Part shown: piece after piece, positions 23,747 through 32,253 of the stretch
Position numbering within the stretch: the stretch's first letter is position 1
Layout of the letters: each line of letters begins with the position of its first letter
Assembly (NCBI GenBank): GCA_946184125.1
Contig: CAMHEL010000024.1
Span: forward strand, 1-32,253
Direction of reading: 5' to 3'
Source: an uncultured Prevotellaceae bacterium
GTDB lineage: Bacteria; Bacteroidota; Bacteroidia; Bacteroidales; Bacteroidaceae
Length of the DNA stretch: 32,253 bases
The notes under the pieces: generated by a model
Told to the model about the DNA's origin: nothing
What the model saw: the letters and a program-made list of their open reading frames with translations, nothing else
The model's database searches: none
Translations under genes and position numbers: made by a program

Positions 23747-25192
23747 TCAGAAAATCAGCATGCTCAGTCCATAGGCCACCAATGTGGCTACAAAGATGTG
23801 AATGAGTCCTGGCATCATAAACGAGTGGTTGAGCAGATACTTTCCTATCACCGTCGTACCAGAGCGGTCGAAATTCACCGTTGCGATATCGGAAGGATAG
23901 TTGGGTATGAAGAAATAGCCATACACGCTTGGCAGCACACCGAGAAGCACCGGGCCGGGAATGCCCAGCGAATATGCCAGAGGCAACATCGACACCACCA
24001 CAGCACCTTGAGAGTTGATGAGCACAGAGACCAGGAAGAAAACGAAAGCGATTGACCAGTTGTACTTCGCGACGATGTCACCCAGCATGGTCTGCATCTC
24101 AACCTTATAGCCAGAGAAGAAGGTGTCGGCAAGCCATGCGATGCCAAAGATGGCCACCACAGCCACCATACCCGACTGCCAAACCGGCCCGAGTACGGCT
24201 TTCTTGGGAGAAGCCTTGCAGAACAAAATCATGATAGCAGCAGCCGTGACCATGACGATCTGGATAATGACATTCATCTTCACCTTCACGACAGACATCT
24301 CAGTATATCCCGGAATGAGGATTTTCGCCTTAGCCAGCGCATCCACCGTTGCCACCGAGCCATCGGCAAACGTATAGTCAGGAGCGCCCTTGATGGCAGT
24401 TATAGAATTGTAAGTGGGCAGGAGGTCCTCGAAGATAGCAAAGATGACGATGAGAATGATGGCACCGAGGAACACATAGACGGCATTTTTAGCCGACTGC
24501 GGGATTACCTTGTCGAGAGTTGTTGCTCCACCACCATAAATATATTCACGCATCTCGGGGTCCTGCAATTTCTTCTGGAACTCAGGGTCCTTGTCGAGGT
24601 CCTTGCCACGGTGATAGGAAGCGGCGGCGGCAGCCATCAGTCCCATCACACAAGCTGGAAAGCTGACCATCAGCACCTGTGGTATGCTGACATCGAAGCC
24701 ATTGCTGTTGGAGATGGAGACAAAGGCCACCACAGCGGCGGCGATGGGAGAGCAGGTGATACCCACCTGGGAGGCAATGGAAGCCACGCCGCATGGTCGC
24801 TCAGGACGGATGCCTTTCTTCAACGAAATGTCGCAGATGATGGGCATGAGTGTGTAAACCACATGACCAGTACCGACAAGCACCGTCAGCATGAAAGTGC
24901 AGAGAGGAGCCAGGAATGTGATACGGTCGGGATGCTTCCGAAGCATCTTCTCCGCTATCTGTATCAACCAGTCCATGCCACCCGATGCCTGCATGATGCC
25001 AGCACACGTGACAGCAGCGATGATGATATAAATCACATCCGTAGGGGGTGTTCCAGGCTTCATGCCGAAGCCGAATACAAGGATAGCCAGACCGATGCCC
25101 GATATGGCTCCCAGGGCAAGCGAGCCATACCGCGAGCCCAACCACAATGCTCCTAAAACAATAAGGAGCTGAATAATCATAATAAAATCCAT
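23747..25192 (-). CDS. Anaerobic C4-dicarboxylate transporter, Dcu family (upstream copy)
   Basis: The 481-residue protein aligns along its whole length with the downstream gene, sharing GSRYGSLALGAISG, PGTPPTDVIYIIIAA, TCAGIMQASGGMDWL, VGTGHVVYTLMPII and the ending NYPSDIATVNFDRSGTT. The two are therefore products of a tandem duplication. Differences cluster in the polar loop (about 205-290; DLDKDPEFQKKLQDPEMREY here) and in the first helices. The role is inner-membrane exchange of C4-dicarboxylates, probably fumarate or aspartate in and succinate out. As first gene of the pair it sits behind a possible promoter box at 25227-25234. Confidence 0.9.
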   Translation of the reverse strand: MDFIMIIQLLIVLGALWLGSRYGSLALGAISGIGLAILVFGFGMKPGTPPTDVIYIIIAAVTCAGIMQASGGMDWLIQIAEKMLRKHPDRITFLAPLCTFMLTVLVGTGHVVYTLMPIICDISLKKGIRPERPCGVASIASQVGITCSPIAAAVVAFVSISNSNGFDVSIPQVLMVSFPACVMGLMAAAAASYHRGKDLDKDPEFQKKLQDPEMREYIYGGGATTLDKVIPQSAKNAVYVFLGAIILIVIFAIFEDLLPTYNSITAIKGAPDYTFADGSVATVDALAKAKILIPGYTEMSVVKVKMNVIIQIVMVTAAAIMILFCKASPKKAVLGPVWQSGMVAVVAIFGIAWLADTFFSGYKVEMQTMLGDIVAKYNWSIAFVFFLVSVLINSQGAVVVSMLPLAYSLGIPGPVLLGVLPSVYGYFFIPNYPSDIATVNFDRSGTTVIGKYLLNHSFMMPGLIHIFVATLVAYGLSMLIF

Positions 25193-25226
25193 AAGATATA
25201 TTTAAGGTTTTAACAACAATTTTTTG

Positions 25227-25234
25227 CAAAATTA
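25227..25234 (-). promoter_or_regulatory. Possible -7 box of the Dcu operon
   Basis: The minus strand reads TAATTTTG, a TAnnTTTG match, 34 bases before the ATG at 25192. No exact TTTG occurs 19-23 bases upstream (TTTCGG is nearest). The 310-base gap 25193-25502 is AT-rich and holds only this box, the divergent box at 25394-25401 and no convincing gene. Confidence 0.4.
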
Positions 25235-25393
25235 ATAAAAAAACCGAAACGTGTACTTTTTTTAAGTCTTTTTTTTGCGACAATTGTTTTTTCACCACTT
25301 TGTTATAGAGGAGATTATAATCTGTAGTGCAGTTTTTCTGCTGTCATCGATAGAAAAAAGCAAGAGGAATGCCCAAATAACAAAAGAAATGAC

Positions 25394-25401
25394 TATTTTT
25401 G
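25394..25401 (+). promoter_or_regulatory. Possible -7 box of the alpha/beta hydrolase gene
   Basis: TATTTTTG matches TAnnTTTG about 100 bases before the ATG at 25503. The upstream TTTG is not evident. The AAGAGG immediately before the ATG may assist translation. Confidence 0.4.
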
Positions 25402-25502
25402 CAGAGATTATTACTATCGAGTTGATTCTGCGCCAGATATGTCATTTTTTGCCGTCTGGCAGGAAAAAATGGTCTAATCAAATCAATATCTAAGAAAAGA
25501 GG

Positions 25503-26354
25503 ATGAAGGTAAAGAGAGTTGGATTGCTCATGATACTTCTCGTGTCGATGACCATGTCGGCACAGAACCAGTATTATCTTCCCACAGGAGATGCTTCAAT
25601 GTCAGATAGCGATAGGCCGGCAATAGAGGTTTACCTCCCCCCACAGTCGCTGTCGACCGGCTGCGCCGTGGTGCTGTGCCCCGGAGGCGCCATGAGATGG
25701 CTGTCGTGGGAGAGCGACGTGGTGCGCATGGCGTCGTTCCTGAATGAGCGTGGCATTGCTGCCATTGGCCTTCGCTACCATCTGAACAAAGGGAATATGC
25801 CCAAAGGCGTCCAAATGCCTCCGATGGTGGATGTGACCCACCCCGAGCACTTCCCCCATGCAGACGCCAACCCCATGCATAATGCCTCGGGTGACTCCAT
25901 CCTGCGTTTAGCGGCAATGGACGCCAAGGCAGCCATCCGCATGGTGAGAGAGCATGCCAACGAATGGCATATCGGTAAGGACAAGATAGGCTTTCTGGGT
26001 TTTTCGGCCGGTGGTGGCGTTGCCATTGCAGCCACGATGTCGGCAGCAGATGCTATGGAGCGCCCCGACTTCCTCTGCACCAACTTCGGTCCCTCGCTGA
26101 TGCCCGTCGCCGTTCCTCCCGCTGCACCCCCCTTGTTGATTATGACCCGTGCCGACCATCCCAATGTAGCAGCAGGACTTGTCGCGCTCTTCATGGAGTG
26201 GAAGAAGGCAGGGGCGAACGCAGAACTGCATATTTACGGCGACGGGAAAGGCCCTTACGAACTGATGCCCGACACCGGCACGACAACCACAGAGACATGG
26301 AGCAGCCAACTGATTCAATGGTTGAAAGCGAAGGGATTTCATACGAATAGATGA
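25503..26354 (+). CDS. Secreted alpha/beta hydrolase (esterase-like), catalytic His apparently missing
   Basis: The 283-residue protein has a signal peptide (MKVKRVGLLMILLVSMTMSAQ). It belongs to the alpha/beta hydrolase fold group of BD-FAE/acetyl-esterase type, with oxyanion-hole region VVLCPGGAMRW at about 57-65, nucleophile S168 in GFSAGGG, and acid candidate D218 in MTRADHPNV. In relatives the catalytic histidine follows in a HIYxxGGHGF motif. Here the matching stretch reads LHIYGDGKGPYEL, with no His at the expected position (about 249-251). Either another His acts (H219 or H243) or the protein is not a conventional esterase. In this context deacetylation of xylan or pectin fragments would be the natural guess. 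The assignment to the fold is firm; activity is doubtful. Confidence 0.8.
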   Translation: MKVKRVGLLMILLVSMTMSAQNQYYLPTGDASMSDSDRPAIEVYLPPQSLSTGCAVVLCPGGAMRWLSWESDVVRMASFLNERGIAAIGLRYHLNKGNMPKGVQMPPMVDVTHPEHFPHADANPMHNASGDSILRLAAMDAKAAIRMVREHANEWHIGKDKIGFLGFSAGGGVAIAATMSAADAMERPDFLCTNFGPSLMPVAVPPAAPPLLIMTRADHPNVAAGLVALFMEWKKAGANAELHIYGDGKGPYELMPDTGTTTTETWSSQLIQWLKAKGFHTNR

Positions 26355-26436
26355 CAGTCGGATGATTTTCGTGCTGAATTCTTGACCTATCGATTGAAAA
26401 ACGACATCAAAATGCATAAAACCACCAAAAAAGCAC

Positions 26437-26444
26437 TATATTTG
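26437..26444 (+). promoter_or_regulatory. Possible -7 box of the AAA-like ATPase gene
   Basis: TATATTTG matches TAnnTTTG 48 bases before the ATG at 26493. The upstream TTTG is absent at normal spacing. Confidence 0.4.
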
Positions 26445-26492
26445 CAGAAAATATGGTTTTTGAGCATCATCTGCACCAACTATATCTAAGAA

Positions 26493-28055
26493 ATGGGTAC
26501 ATACATCAATGTAGGTAACGAGGGATTTCAATCCGCCCGCAGACACGAATATATCGACAAGTCAAAGTTGATAGCCATAGTCAACGACACGCTGTTCTCG
26601 GAATGGCGTTTCAGCTGCGTGACGCGTTGCCGCCGTTTCGGTAAGTCGATGGCGGCGAAGATGTTGTGTGCCTACTACGACCAGTCCTGCGACTCCCGTA
26701 GTCTGTTTGCCGACCTTGAGATATCGAATGACCCATCTTTTGAGGAGCATCTGAACAAATATCCCGTCATCTACCTCGACATCACCAATTTCACCTCACG
26801 CGATATTGTGCCTATAGACATTGTGCCCACCATACAACAGGAGGTGAAAGAGGAGGTTTGCCAACTATATCCCGAAGCAAAGACAGTAGAAAAAGACGAC
26901 CTCATGACCGCCCTGGTCAATATTTCAGGGCACTATGGCATACGTTTCATCATGATTGTCGACGAGTGGGACGCCATCTGCCGTGAGTATCCGGAAGTGA
27001 AGGACAAGTATGTCAATTTCCTTCGTCGTCTGTTCAAGGGCAGCAACACTCCTCAAGTCTTCGCAGGTGTGTATATGACAGGCATTCTGCCTATCAAGAA
27101 GTATAAGACCGAATCGGCACTCAACAACTTCATTGAGTACTCGATGGTCATGCCCCGTAACCTGGCTCCCTATTTTGGCTTTACCAAGGAAGAGGTGCAG
27201 GCATTGGCAGCCAGACACGGCATAGACTTCGACGAACTGGAGAAATGGTATGATGGCTATCAAATTGGAACCCAGCCCTCCATGTTCAATCCCAACTCAG
27301 TGATGCAGGCAGTGAGCAACGACCTTTGTATGAGCTATTGGGCGAGCACAGGTGCTTTCGATGCCGTGGCCAATTACATCCAAATGAACTTCGAAGGCCT
27401 CAAGGATGACATCATCTGCATGTTGGCTGGAGGACGGGTGAAGGTGAACACCACAAAATTCCAAAACGACATGTCGGTCATCAAATGCAGGGACGATGTG
27501 CTCACCGTGCTTATCCACCTCGGCTATCTGTCTTTCAATTGGCAGAAGAGGGAGTGTTATGTTCCCAATTTTGAGGTATCGGGCGAGTTGCAAAACGCTG
27601 TGGAGGAGACAAGCTGGACCCATGTGGTCAAAGCTTTGCAGAAATCGGAAGAGCTACTCCGCGCCACCCTCGAAGGCGACTGCGAGGCGGTGGCACAGGG
27701 CATAGACAATGCCCACGACGAGAATACCAGCATTCTCTCCTACAACAACGAGAACTCATTAGCTTGCGTGCTCTCCATTGCTTATTATTTTGCTCACAAC
27801 GATTACTTCGTCCACCGTGAGTTGGCATCGGGAAAGGGTTTTGCCGACTTGGTGCTCATCCCACGGAAGAACGTCGCGTCGCCCGCCATCATTCTCGAAT
27901 TGAAATACGACAAGGACGCCGATGCCGCCATCGACCAAATCAAGCGGAAACAATACCCCACCAAAGTGGCAGAATACGCCGGCGACCTCCTTCTTGTGGG
28001 CATCAACTACGACAAAGAGAGCAAGAAGCATGAGTGCAAGATAGAGAGGGAATGA
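26493..28055 (+). CDS. AAA-ATPase-like / PD-(D/E)XK nuclease-like protein (520 aa)
   Basis: The N-terminal part matches the AAA-ATPase-like family that is abundant in Bacteroidetes: GNEGFQSARRHEYIDKSKLI, then TRCRRFGKSMAAKML at about 44-58 as a reduced Walker A, and IMIVDEWDAI near residue 155 as Walker B. The usual RPRRFGKS reads RCRRFGKS here. The C-terminus is a PD-(D/E)XK-like nuclease domain with GFADLVLIPRK (D452) and AIILELKYDKD (E469, K471). These genes occur in many paralogous copies per genome. Their function is not established; links to mobile or defence functions have been proposed but nothing here proves one. No partner gene is visible. It lies only 57 bases upstream of the pectate-lyase-like gene start. 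Confidence 0.88.
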   Translation: MGTYINVGNEGFQSARRHEYIDKSKLIAIVNDTLFSEWRFSCVTRCRRFGKSMAAKMLCAYYDQSCDSRSLFADLEISNDPSFEEHLNKYPVIYLDITNFTSRDIVPIDIVPTIQQEVKEEVCQLYPEAKTVEKDDLMTALVNISGHYGIRFIMIVDEWDAICREYPEVKDKYVNFLRRLFKGSNTPQVFAGVYMTGILPIKKYKTESALNNFIEYSMVMPRNLAPYFGFTKEEVQALAARHGIDFDELEKWYDGYQIGTQPSMFNPNSVMQAVSNDLCMSYWASTGAFDAVANYIQMNFEGLKDDIICMLAGGRVKVNTTKFQNDMSVIKCRDDVLTVLIHLGYLSFNWQKRECYVPNFEVSGELQNAVEETSWTHVVKALQKSEELLRATLEGDCEAVAQGIDNAHDENTSILSYNNENSLACVLSIAYYFAHNDYFVHRELASGKGFADLVLIPRKNVASPAIILELKYDKDADAAIDQIKRKQYPTKVAEYAGDLLLVGINYDKESKKHECKIERE

Positions 28056-28112
28056 ATAAACATGTTAGCATATAATTTCTTACGATTACAGAAAAATCAA
28101 ACTACACACGAT

Positions 28113-31100
28113 ATGAAAACGACATCTACTTATTTAAGAAAAGGTGTGCTTGTTGCAGCACTCCTCATCACATCATTGTTTGCCACCGCCCAGCAATTGG
28201 CCTTCCCCGGTGCCCAGGGATGGGGCTGCTATGCCACGGGGGGCCGTTCAGGCAATGTCTATCACGTGACCAATCTGAACGACACCGGTGCCGGTTCGCT
28301 GCGCGACGCTGTGAGCCAGCCCAACCGCATCGTGGTCTTCGATGTGGCAGGCGTCATCCAACTCAAAAGCCGCATCGTCTTCTCGCACAACCTATACGTC
28401 GCCGGACAGACCGCCCCCGGTGAGGGCATCACCGTCTATGGCGACGGCGTGTCATTCTCCAATGCGTCGAACATCATCGTCAGGCACATGCGCTTCCGCA
28501 TGGGCAAAGGAGGTTCGTCGGGCAAGGACTGCGCCGGCATCTCCAGTGGCACGAACATGATATTCGACCACTGCTCCTTCGCCTGGGGTCTCGACGAAGT
28601 CTTCTCCATCAATCCCGACGGTAAAGGCGACCTTCACAACATCACCCTGATGAACTGCATCTTCGGCCAGGGCCTGCTCACCCACTCCGCCGGCGGACTC
28701 ATCCAGGCCGACAGCATCACCCTCTACCGCAATTTCTATTGCGACAACGCCACCCGAAACAACAAGGTGAAAGGAGCCCACCAGTATGTGAACAACATCG
28801 TATATAACTGGAAGAACGGCTGTTACCTGATGGGTGGCGACTCACAAGGAAAGAGTTTCGCCAACACCCACGGCAACCTCTTCATCAACGGTCCTGCCGG
28901 AGGAGGCAACGCCTGCACCTCGGGCAACAGCGACTTCAACATCTACGCGGCAGACAACTGGCAGGACAGCAACCGCGACGGCATTCTCAACCCACGTGAA
29001 ATCGCCAGGAGCGAATATGGCGGCGGCCCCACCTTCAAAGACACGCCCTACGCCTATCCACAGCTCGAGGTGGTGAGTGCCACCACGCTTGCCGACAATC
29101 TGCTGCCCACGGTGGGCGCCTCACTGCCCTACCGTGACTTCGTCGACTGCTACATGATAGATGAGTGCCGCTCGTGGGGAACCGAGGGCGTCATTATCTC
29201 CACAGAAGAGACATTGCCTTTCGGCAAGCCCAACACCTGGAACATATATAAAGGAAACAGCCACACCGACAGTGACAACGACGGCATGCCCGACTGGTGG
29301 GAAGAAGCCAACGGCACCAACGCGTCGAAAAACGATGCCATGGGAAAAGCCGCGAATGGCTATACAAACATAGAGAACTACATCAACAGCATCAGCAATG
29401 AGCATGTCGATGCCTTCCTCCGTCAGCCCATGCTTGTCGCCCAAAGCGACGCCACCCCGACGTCGGTCGACATCACCTGGCGCGACTGGACGGATGGCGA
29501 AGAAGGTTTCATCGTGGAGGTCAACCTCAACGGCACATGGACAGAAGCCGGACGGAGCAAAGCCGGAGCCACCACGCTCACCATCAGCGAGGGACTCGAG
29601 GCCGCCACGAGCTATCAGGTTCGCGTCTGCGCCTACCGAGGCGAAGAGCGCTCCGCCTACACAGCAGTGACAGTAAAGACCCAGCAAGTGCAAACCGACC
29701 TTGTGGACACCGATAACTACGATGCCGACTACACGTGGGCAGGTGGCGACGGCACTTGGGACACCACAACCGCTGCCTGGCTGGAAGGCACCTACACCGA
29801 TGGCAGCCACGTGCTCTTCGAAAACACCAGCGACGCTACCGTCACCCTTGGCCAGACCGTCTCGCCCGCCGACATCGTGGTGAGAGGCGACGCCAACCTC
29901 AGTCTCTCCGGCACGGGAGCCATCAGCGGAAAAGGGTCGCTGAACAAAGCCGGCAATGGGAAACTGACACTCGCCCTCACCAACGACTACACCGGTGCCA
30001 CCGTGCTGAGAGGCGGTGAAATTGCCTTCGCATCGCTGAAGAACGGAGGTGTGGCAAGTGCTATAGGAGCCAGCCTTGACTATCCGCAGAACTGGGTATG
30101 GATGGGGGGCAGATGGAAATACATCGGCACCACCACCACCACCAACCGAAGCGCACTCATCCAGCGCGACACGGAATTCAACATCCAGAACGAAGGCACC
30201 ACGGTGACCATGAGCGGCACCATGGAGGGAGAGGGTGGCCTTACCCTGAACGGCAAAGGAACGCTCAGCCCCTCAAAGAAGGAATTCTTCGGCTACAGTG
30301 GTCCCACAGTGCTCAAGGGCGGTCAGCTCAAGCTCAACGGTGTGTCGAAGATATGGACCGACAAGATTTGCACCCTCGGCCCCTCGCGGCTGGTTCTTGC
30401 CGGCGGCGAGCTCCGCACCCAGGATGCCAACGACACCTATTCGACCTATGACTTCCCCATCGACGTCGCTCCCGACACCTATTCCAAAGTCTATTTCTGC
30501 CGCAACTGCTCCATCAACTGCAAGGTCACTGGCACAGGAACGGTGGAATGGGAAGTGAACTGGGTGCGCGAATACATCAACGGCGACTGGCGCGGTTTCT
30601 ACGGCGACCTCGTCGTCAACGGCACCGGTTCTTCCAGCAACGGCGCACAGTTCATGTTCAACAACAGCAGCTACCAAGGCATGCCCAACAACACCATCCA
30701 CCTCAAAGGCAACACCCGCATCGTGTACTGGAACACCAACGGCGAGCTGTATCTCGGCGGACTCAGCGGCGATGCCGGCACCTTCCTCAGCGGGTCGAGC
30801 AAGCAGACGGCAGGCCACATCATGACCTGGCACGTGGGCGGTGCCGGCACCGACGAGACCTTCAATGGCATCATCGACAACTGTGCCAGCAACACCGCAT
30901 CGAAATATGATGGCACGACCAACATCATCAAGGAAGGCAACGGCATCTGGAGGCTGCAAGGCAACAACACTTACAAAGGAGCCACCACCGTCAATGCCGG
31001 CACGCTGGTCGTCAATGGAAAGAACAGCGGAACAGGTGCCGTAACAGTGAAGTCTGAAGCCACGCTGGCGGGTAAAGGCACTATCGCCGGCGCCGTCAAC

Positions 31101-32159
31101 ATAGGCGAGGGCGGCATCATCAAAGCCGGTGACGACAAATTGTCGGGACAGAAACTGACACTCAGCAGCAACCTCACCCTCAACGACGGTGCCGAGCTCC
31201 ACATCCCCGCTGAGCGCGATGGATGCAACACCCTCGTGGTGAAAGGCAATATGACCATCAAGAGCAATGCCGTGCTGCGTGTCGCCGACGGGAAATTCAG
31301 TGAGGCGCCTTACAACGGCACCGCCTACGAAGTGCTCAGCGTCACAGGCGCCATCACCGGCAGCTTCGCCCAAATCATCCCCGCCACACCAGGCGAGGGA
31401 CAGACATGGGACACCACCGACCTCTACACCAACGGCATTCTACGCGTGGTGGGTGGTGAAGATGACCCTAACCAAGACCCCGACCCAGGCCCAGGCACAG
31501 AGAAGGAAAAGAAGACCGCCCTACTTACCTGGGGCAACATGAGCACCTCATCGTATGACAACAGCGGTGTGAACAACATGCTGGTTGGCGTAGACGGCGA
31601 CGATGCCGAGGGATTCTCCATGGTCGTCACTGGCAACCTTTCGAAATACTACAGCGCAGCCGACAAAATCAATGTGGTATATAACGACGCCACCATCAGC
31701 CGCACCACCATCAAATGTTCGAATGGTGCAGAAAACACCGTCTTCCTCCCGGAGAAGGCCCATGCCACAAAAATCACGCTGTGGAGCTACACCAACGTAA
31801 GCACCCCCAACCGCACCAGTTACTGGGCCAATGTGGGCGGCGTAGCCTACACTGCCGAGAACAGCGTCATCCTGCAGGAGTCGAAAGACACCAGCCACCC
31901 CGACCATGTGAGTTTCGACCTGCCCGACCTGGCAGAGAAAGTGACCTTCCGCAATAGCGGCGAGCAACAATGTGTCATCGTCGCCATCGACTATTATCTC
32001 GACAACAGCACTGATATCCAGCCCGTCACGGGCACGCCTTTACGGGTGGAATATTATACACTTGCCGGTGAGCGCGTGTCATCTCAACCCACGGGTCTGT
32101 GCATCATGCGCACCACGATGACCGACGGAAGGGTCATCACCCAGAAAATCTGGAAGTGA
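28113..32159 (+). CDS. Giant secreted pectate-lyase-like protein with FN3 and autotransporter-type beta-strand repeats
   Basis: The protein is 1348 residues from the ATG at 28113. The frame opens at 28062, but MKTTSTYLRKGVLVAALLITSLFATAQ, split at its start, is the signal peptide. Residues about 25-370 form a pectate-lyase-like (PL1-type) parallel beta-helix (FPGAQGWG, GSLRDAV, VFDVAG, NIIVRHMRFRMG, FDHCSFAWG). Two Asp-rich calcium-type motifs follow (DSNRDGILNPRE, DSDNDGMPDWWEE), then an FN3 domain (about 440-525). Autotransporter-associated beta-strand repeats follow (NKAGNGKLTLALTNDYTGATVLRGG near 610, split; KEGNGIWRLQGNNTYKGATTVNAG near 940). A Pro/Asp linker (DPNQDPDPGPGTE) and a C-terminal module ending LAGERVSSQPTGLCIMRT complete it; the latter resembles C-terminal anchoring or secretion tails of Prevotella proteins. 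Pectin cleavage is inferred. Confidence 0.88.
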   Translation: MKTTSTYLRKGVLVAALLITSLFATAQQLAFPGAQGWGCYATGGRSGNVYHVTNLNDTGAGSLRDAVSQPNRIVVFDVAGVIQLKSRIVFSHNLYVAGQTAPGEGITVYGDGVSFSNASNIIVRHMRFRMGKGGSSGKDCAGISSGTNMIFDHCSFAWGLDEVFSINPDGKGDLHNITLMNCIFGQGLLTHSAGGLIQADSITLYRNFYCDNATRNNKVKGAHQYVNNIVYNWKNGCYLMGGDSQGKSFANTHGNLFINGPAGGGNACTSGNSDFNIYAADNWQDSNRDGILNPREIARSEYGGGPTFKDTPYAYPQLEVVSATTLADNLLPTVGASLPYRDFVDCYMIDECRSWGTEGVIISTEETLPFGKPNTWNIYKGNSHTDSDNDGMPDWWEEANGTNASKNDAMGKAANGYTNIENYINSISNEHVDAFLRQPMLVAQSDATPTSVDITWRDWTDGEEGFIVEVNLNGTWTEAGRSKAGATTLTISEGLEAATSYQVRVCAYRGEERSAYTAVTVKTQQVQTDLVDTDNYDADYTWAGGDGTWDTTTAAWLEGTYTDGSHVLFENTSDATVTLGQTVSPADIVVRGDANLSLSGTGAISGKGSLNKAGNGKLTLALTNDYTGATVLRGGEIAFASLKNGGVASAIGASLDYPQNWVWMGGRWKYIGTTTTTNRSALIQRDTEFNIQNEGTTVTMSGTMEGEGGLTLNGKGTLSPSKKEFFGYSGPTVLKGGQLKLNGVSKIWTDKICTLGPSRLVLAGGELRTQDANDTYSTYDFPIDVAPDTYSKVYFCRNCSINCKVTGTGTVEWEVNWVREYINGDWRGFYGDLVVNGTGSSSNGAQFMFNNSSYQGMPNNTIHLKGNTRIVYWNTNGELYLGGLSGDAGTFLSGSSKQTAGHIMTWHVGGAGTDETFNGIIDNCASNTASKYDGTTNIIKEGNGIWRLQGNNTYKGATTVNAGTLVVNGKNSGTGAVTVKSEATLAGKGTIAGAVNIGEGGIIKAGDDKLSGQKLTLSSNLTLNDGAELHIPAERDGCNTLVVKGNMTIKSNAVLRVADGKFSEAPYNGTAYEVLSVTGAITGSFAQIIPATPGEGQTWDTTDLYTNGILRVVGGEDDPNQDPDPGPGTEKEKKTALLTWGNMSTSSYDNSGVNNMLVGVDGDDAEGFSMVVTGNLSKYYSAADKINVVYNDATISRTTIKCSNGAENTVFLPEKAHATKITLWSYTNVSTPNRTSYWANVGGVAYTAENSVILQESKDTSHPDHVSFDLPDLAEKVTFRNSGEQQCVIVAIDYYLDNSTDIQPVTGTPLRVEYYTLAGERVSSQPTGLCIMRTTMTDGRVITQKIWK

Positions 32160-32177
32160 TAAGGGGAAATAGAAAAT

Positions 32178-32213
32178 GGGAGTTTAGGAGTTTAGGAGTT
32201 TGGGAGTTTAGAC
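32178..32213 (-). repeat. Octamer array of the composite repeat family at the window edge
   Basis: Four octamer-like units (GGAGTTTA type) end in GTTTAGAC, the edge of the shared module, 18 bases after the lyase stop. The sequence after it (ATTAGCTTGATGG) departs from the conserved module, so this is a divergent or truncated member. The window ends before the element can be followed. Confidence 0.7.
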
Positions 32214-32232
32214 ATTAGCTTGATGGTTCATG

Positions 32233-32251
32233 GTTGCGATGACATCGCAAC
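32233..32251. repeat. Near-perfect 19-base palindrome at the window end
   Basis: GTTGCGATG and CATCGCAAC are exact inverted copies separated by a single A. It could be a hairpin, an operator or the edge of another repeat. Only two bases follow it in the window. Confidence 0.5.
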
Positions 32252-32253
32252 AG

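Noticed and set aside
25275..25493. 72-codon plus-strand frame before the alpha/beta hydrolase
   Set aside because: It spans the AT-rich promoter region including TATTTTTG at 25394 and has no recognisable motif. It probably opened by chance.
30273..31373. 366-codon minus-strand frame inside the lyase gene
   Set aside because: It is antisense to the strand-repeat region and its composition (Val, Ala, Gly, Asp) mirrors the repeated coding sequence. It has no start context or motif.

Overview
The window looks like a chromosomal segment of a Bacteroidales bacterium, most likely Prevotellaceae (Prevotella/Segatella-like). Supporting signs are Bacteroidetes-type promoters (TTTG, about 19-20 bases, then TAnnTTTG) before several genes, a short primary sigma factor lacking region 1.1, many lipoproteins, and a set of secreted plant-polysaccharide enzymes of types common in gut and rumen Bacteroidetes. 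The species assignment is inference. I found no tRNA, rRNA, CRISPR array, transposase or integrase.

Layout. Positions 1-3746 hold the tail of an unidentified gene, a 5'-nucleotidase lacking its N-terminal half, a 48-residue zinc-ribbon gene missed by length cut-offs, a four-helix membrane protein with a coiled coil, and a lipoprotein with a barrel-like C-terminus. Positions 4016-6925 encode a GH115 alpha-glucuronidase. Positions 7241-9432 encode a membrane-anchored Ser/Thr kinase and a closely linked polytopic membrane protein. Next come an unknown lipoprotein (9569-10519), a GH35/DUF5597 lipoprotein, a DUF4932 putative metallopeptidase, a large GH2 enzyme with discoidin-like modules and a GH105 unsaturated glucuronyl/galacturonyl hydrolase (to 18456). 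Positions 18852-21377 hold a Tat-exported aldo/keto reductase with two 4Fe-4S motifs and rpoD. Positions 21731-25192 hold a small unknown gene and two tandem Dcu-type C4-dicarboxylate transporters ending at a clear terminator. Positions 25503-32159 hold a secreted alpha/beta hydrolase, an AAA-like ATPase/PD-(D/E)XK protein and a giant multidomain pectate-lyase-like protein.

How the genes fit together. GH115, GH35, GH2, GH105, the esterase-like hydrolase and the pectate-lyase-like protein form a loose set for decorated xylan and pectin/rhamnogalacturonan. They are individually promoted, on both strands, and no SusC/SusD pair or hybrid two-component regulator is present, so this is not a canonical polysaccharide utilisation locus. 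The Dcu pair fits fumarate/aspartate import and succinate export in an anaerobic fermenter.

The most unusual feature is a composite intergenic repeat family. It consists of heptamer arrays (GTCTAAA/TTTAGAC and GAGAGTT), octamer arrays (CTAAACTC) and a conserved 26-base module present six times. One version carries a GC-rich core, with a 121-bp perfect inverted pair at 3869-3989 and 21513-21633. The arrays sit directly against gene ends, carry stop codons in rotating frames, and one supplies the stop codon of the GH115 gene.
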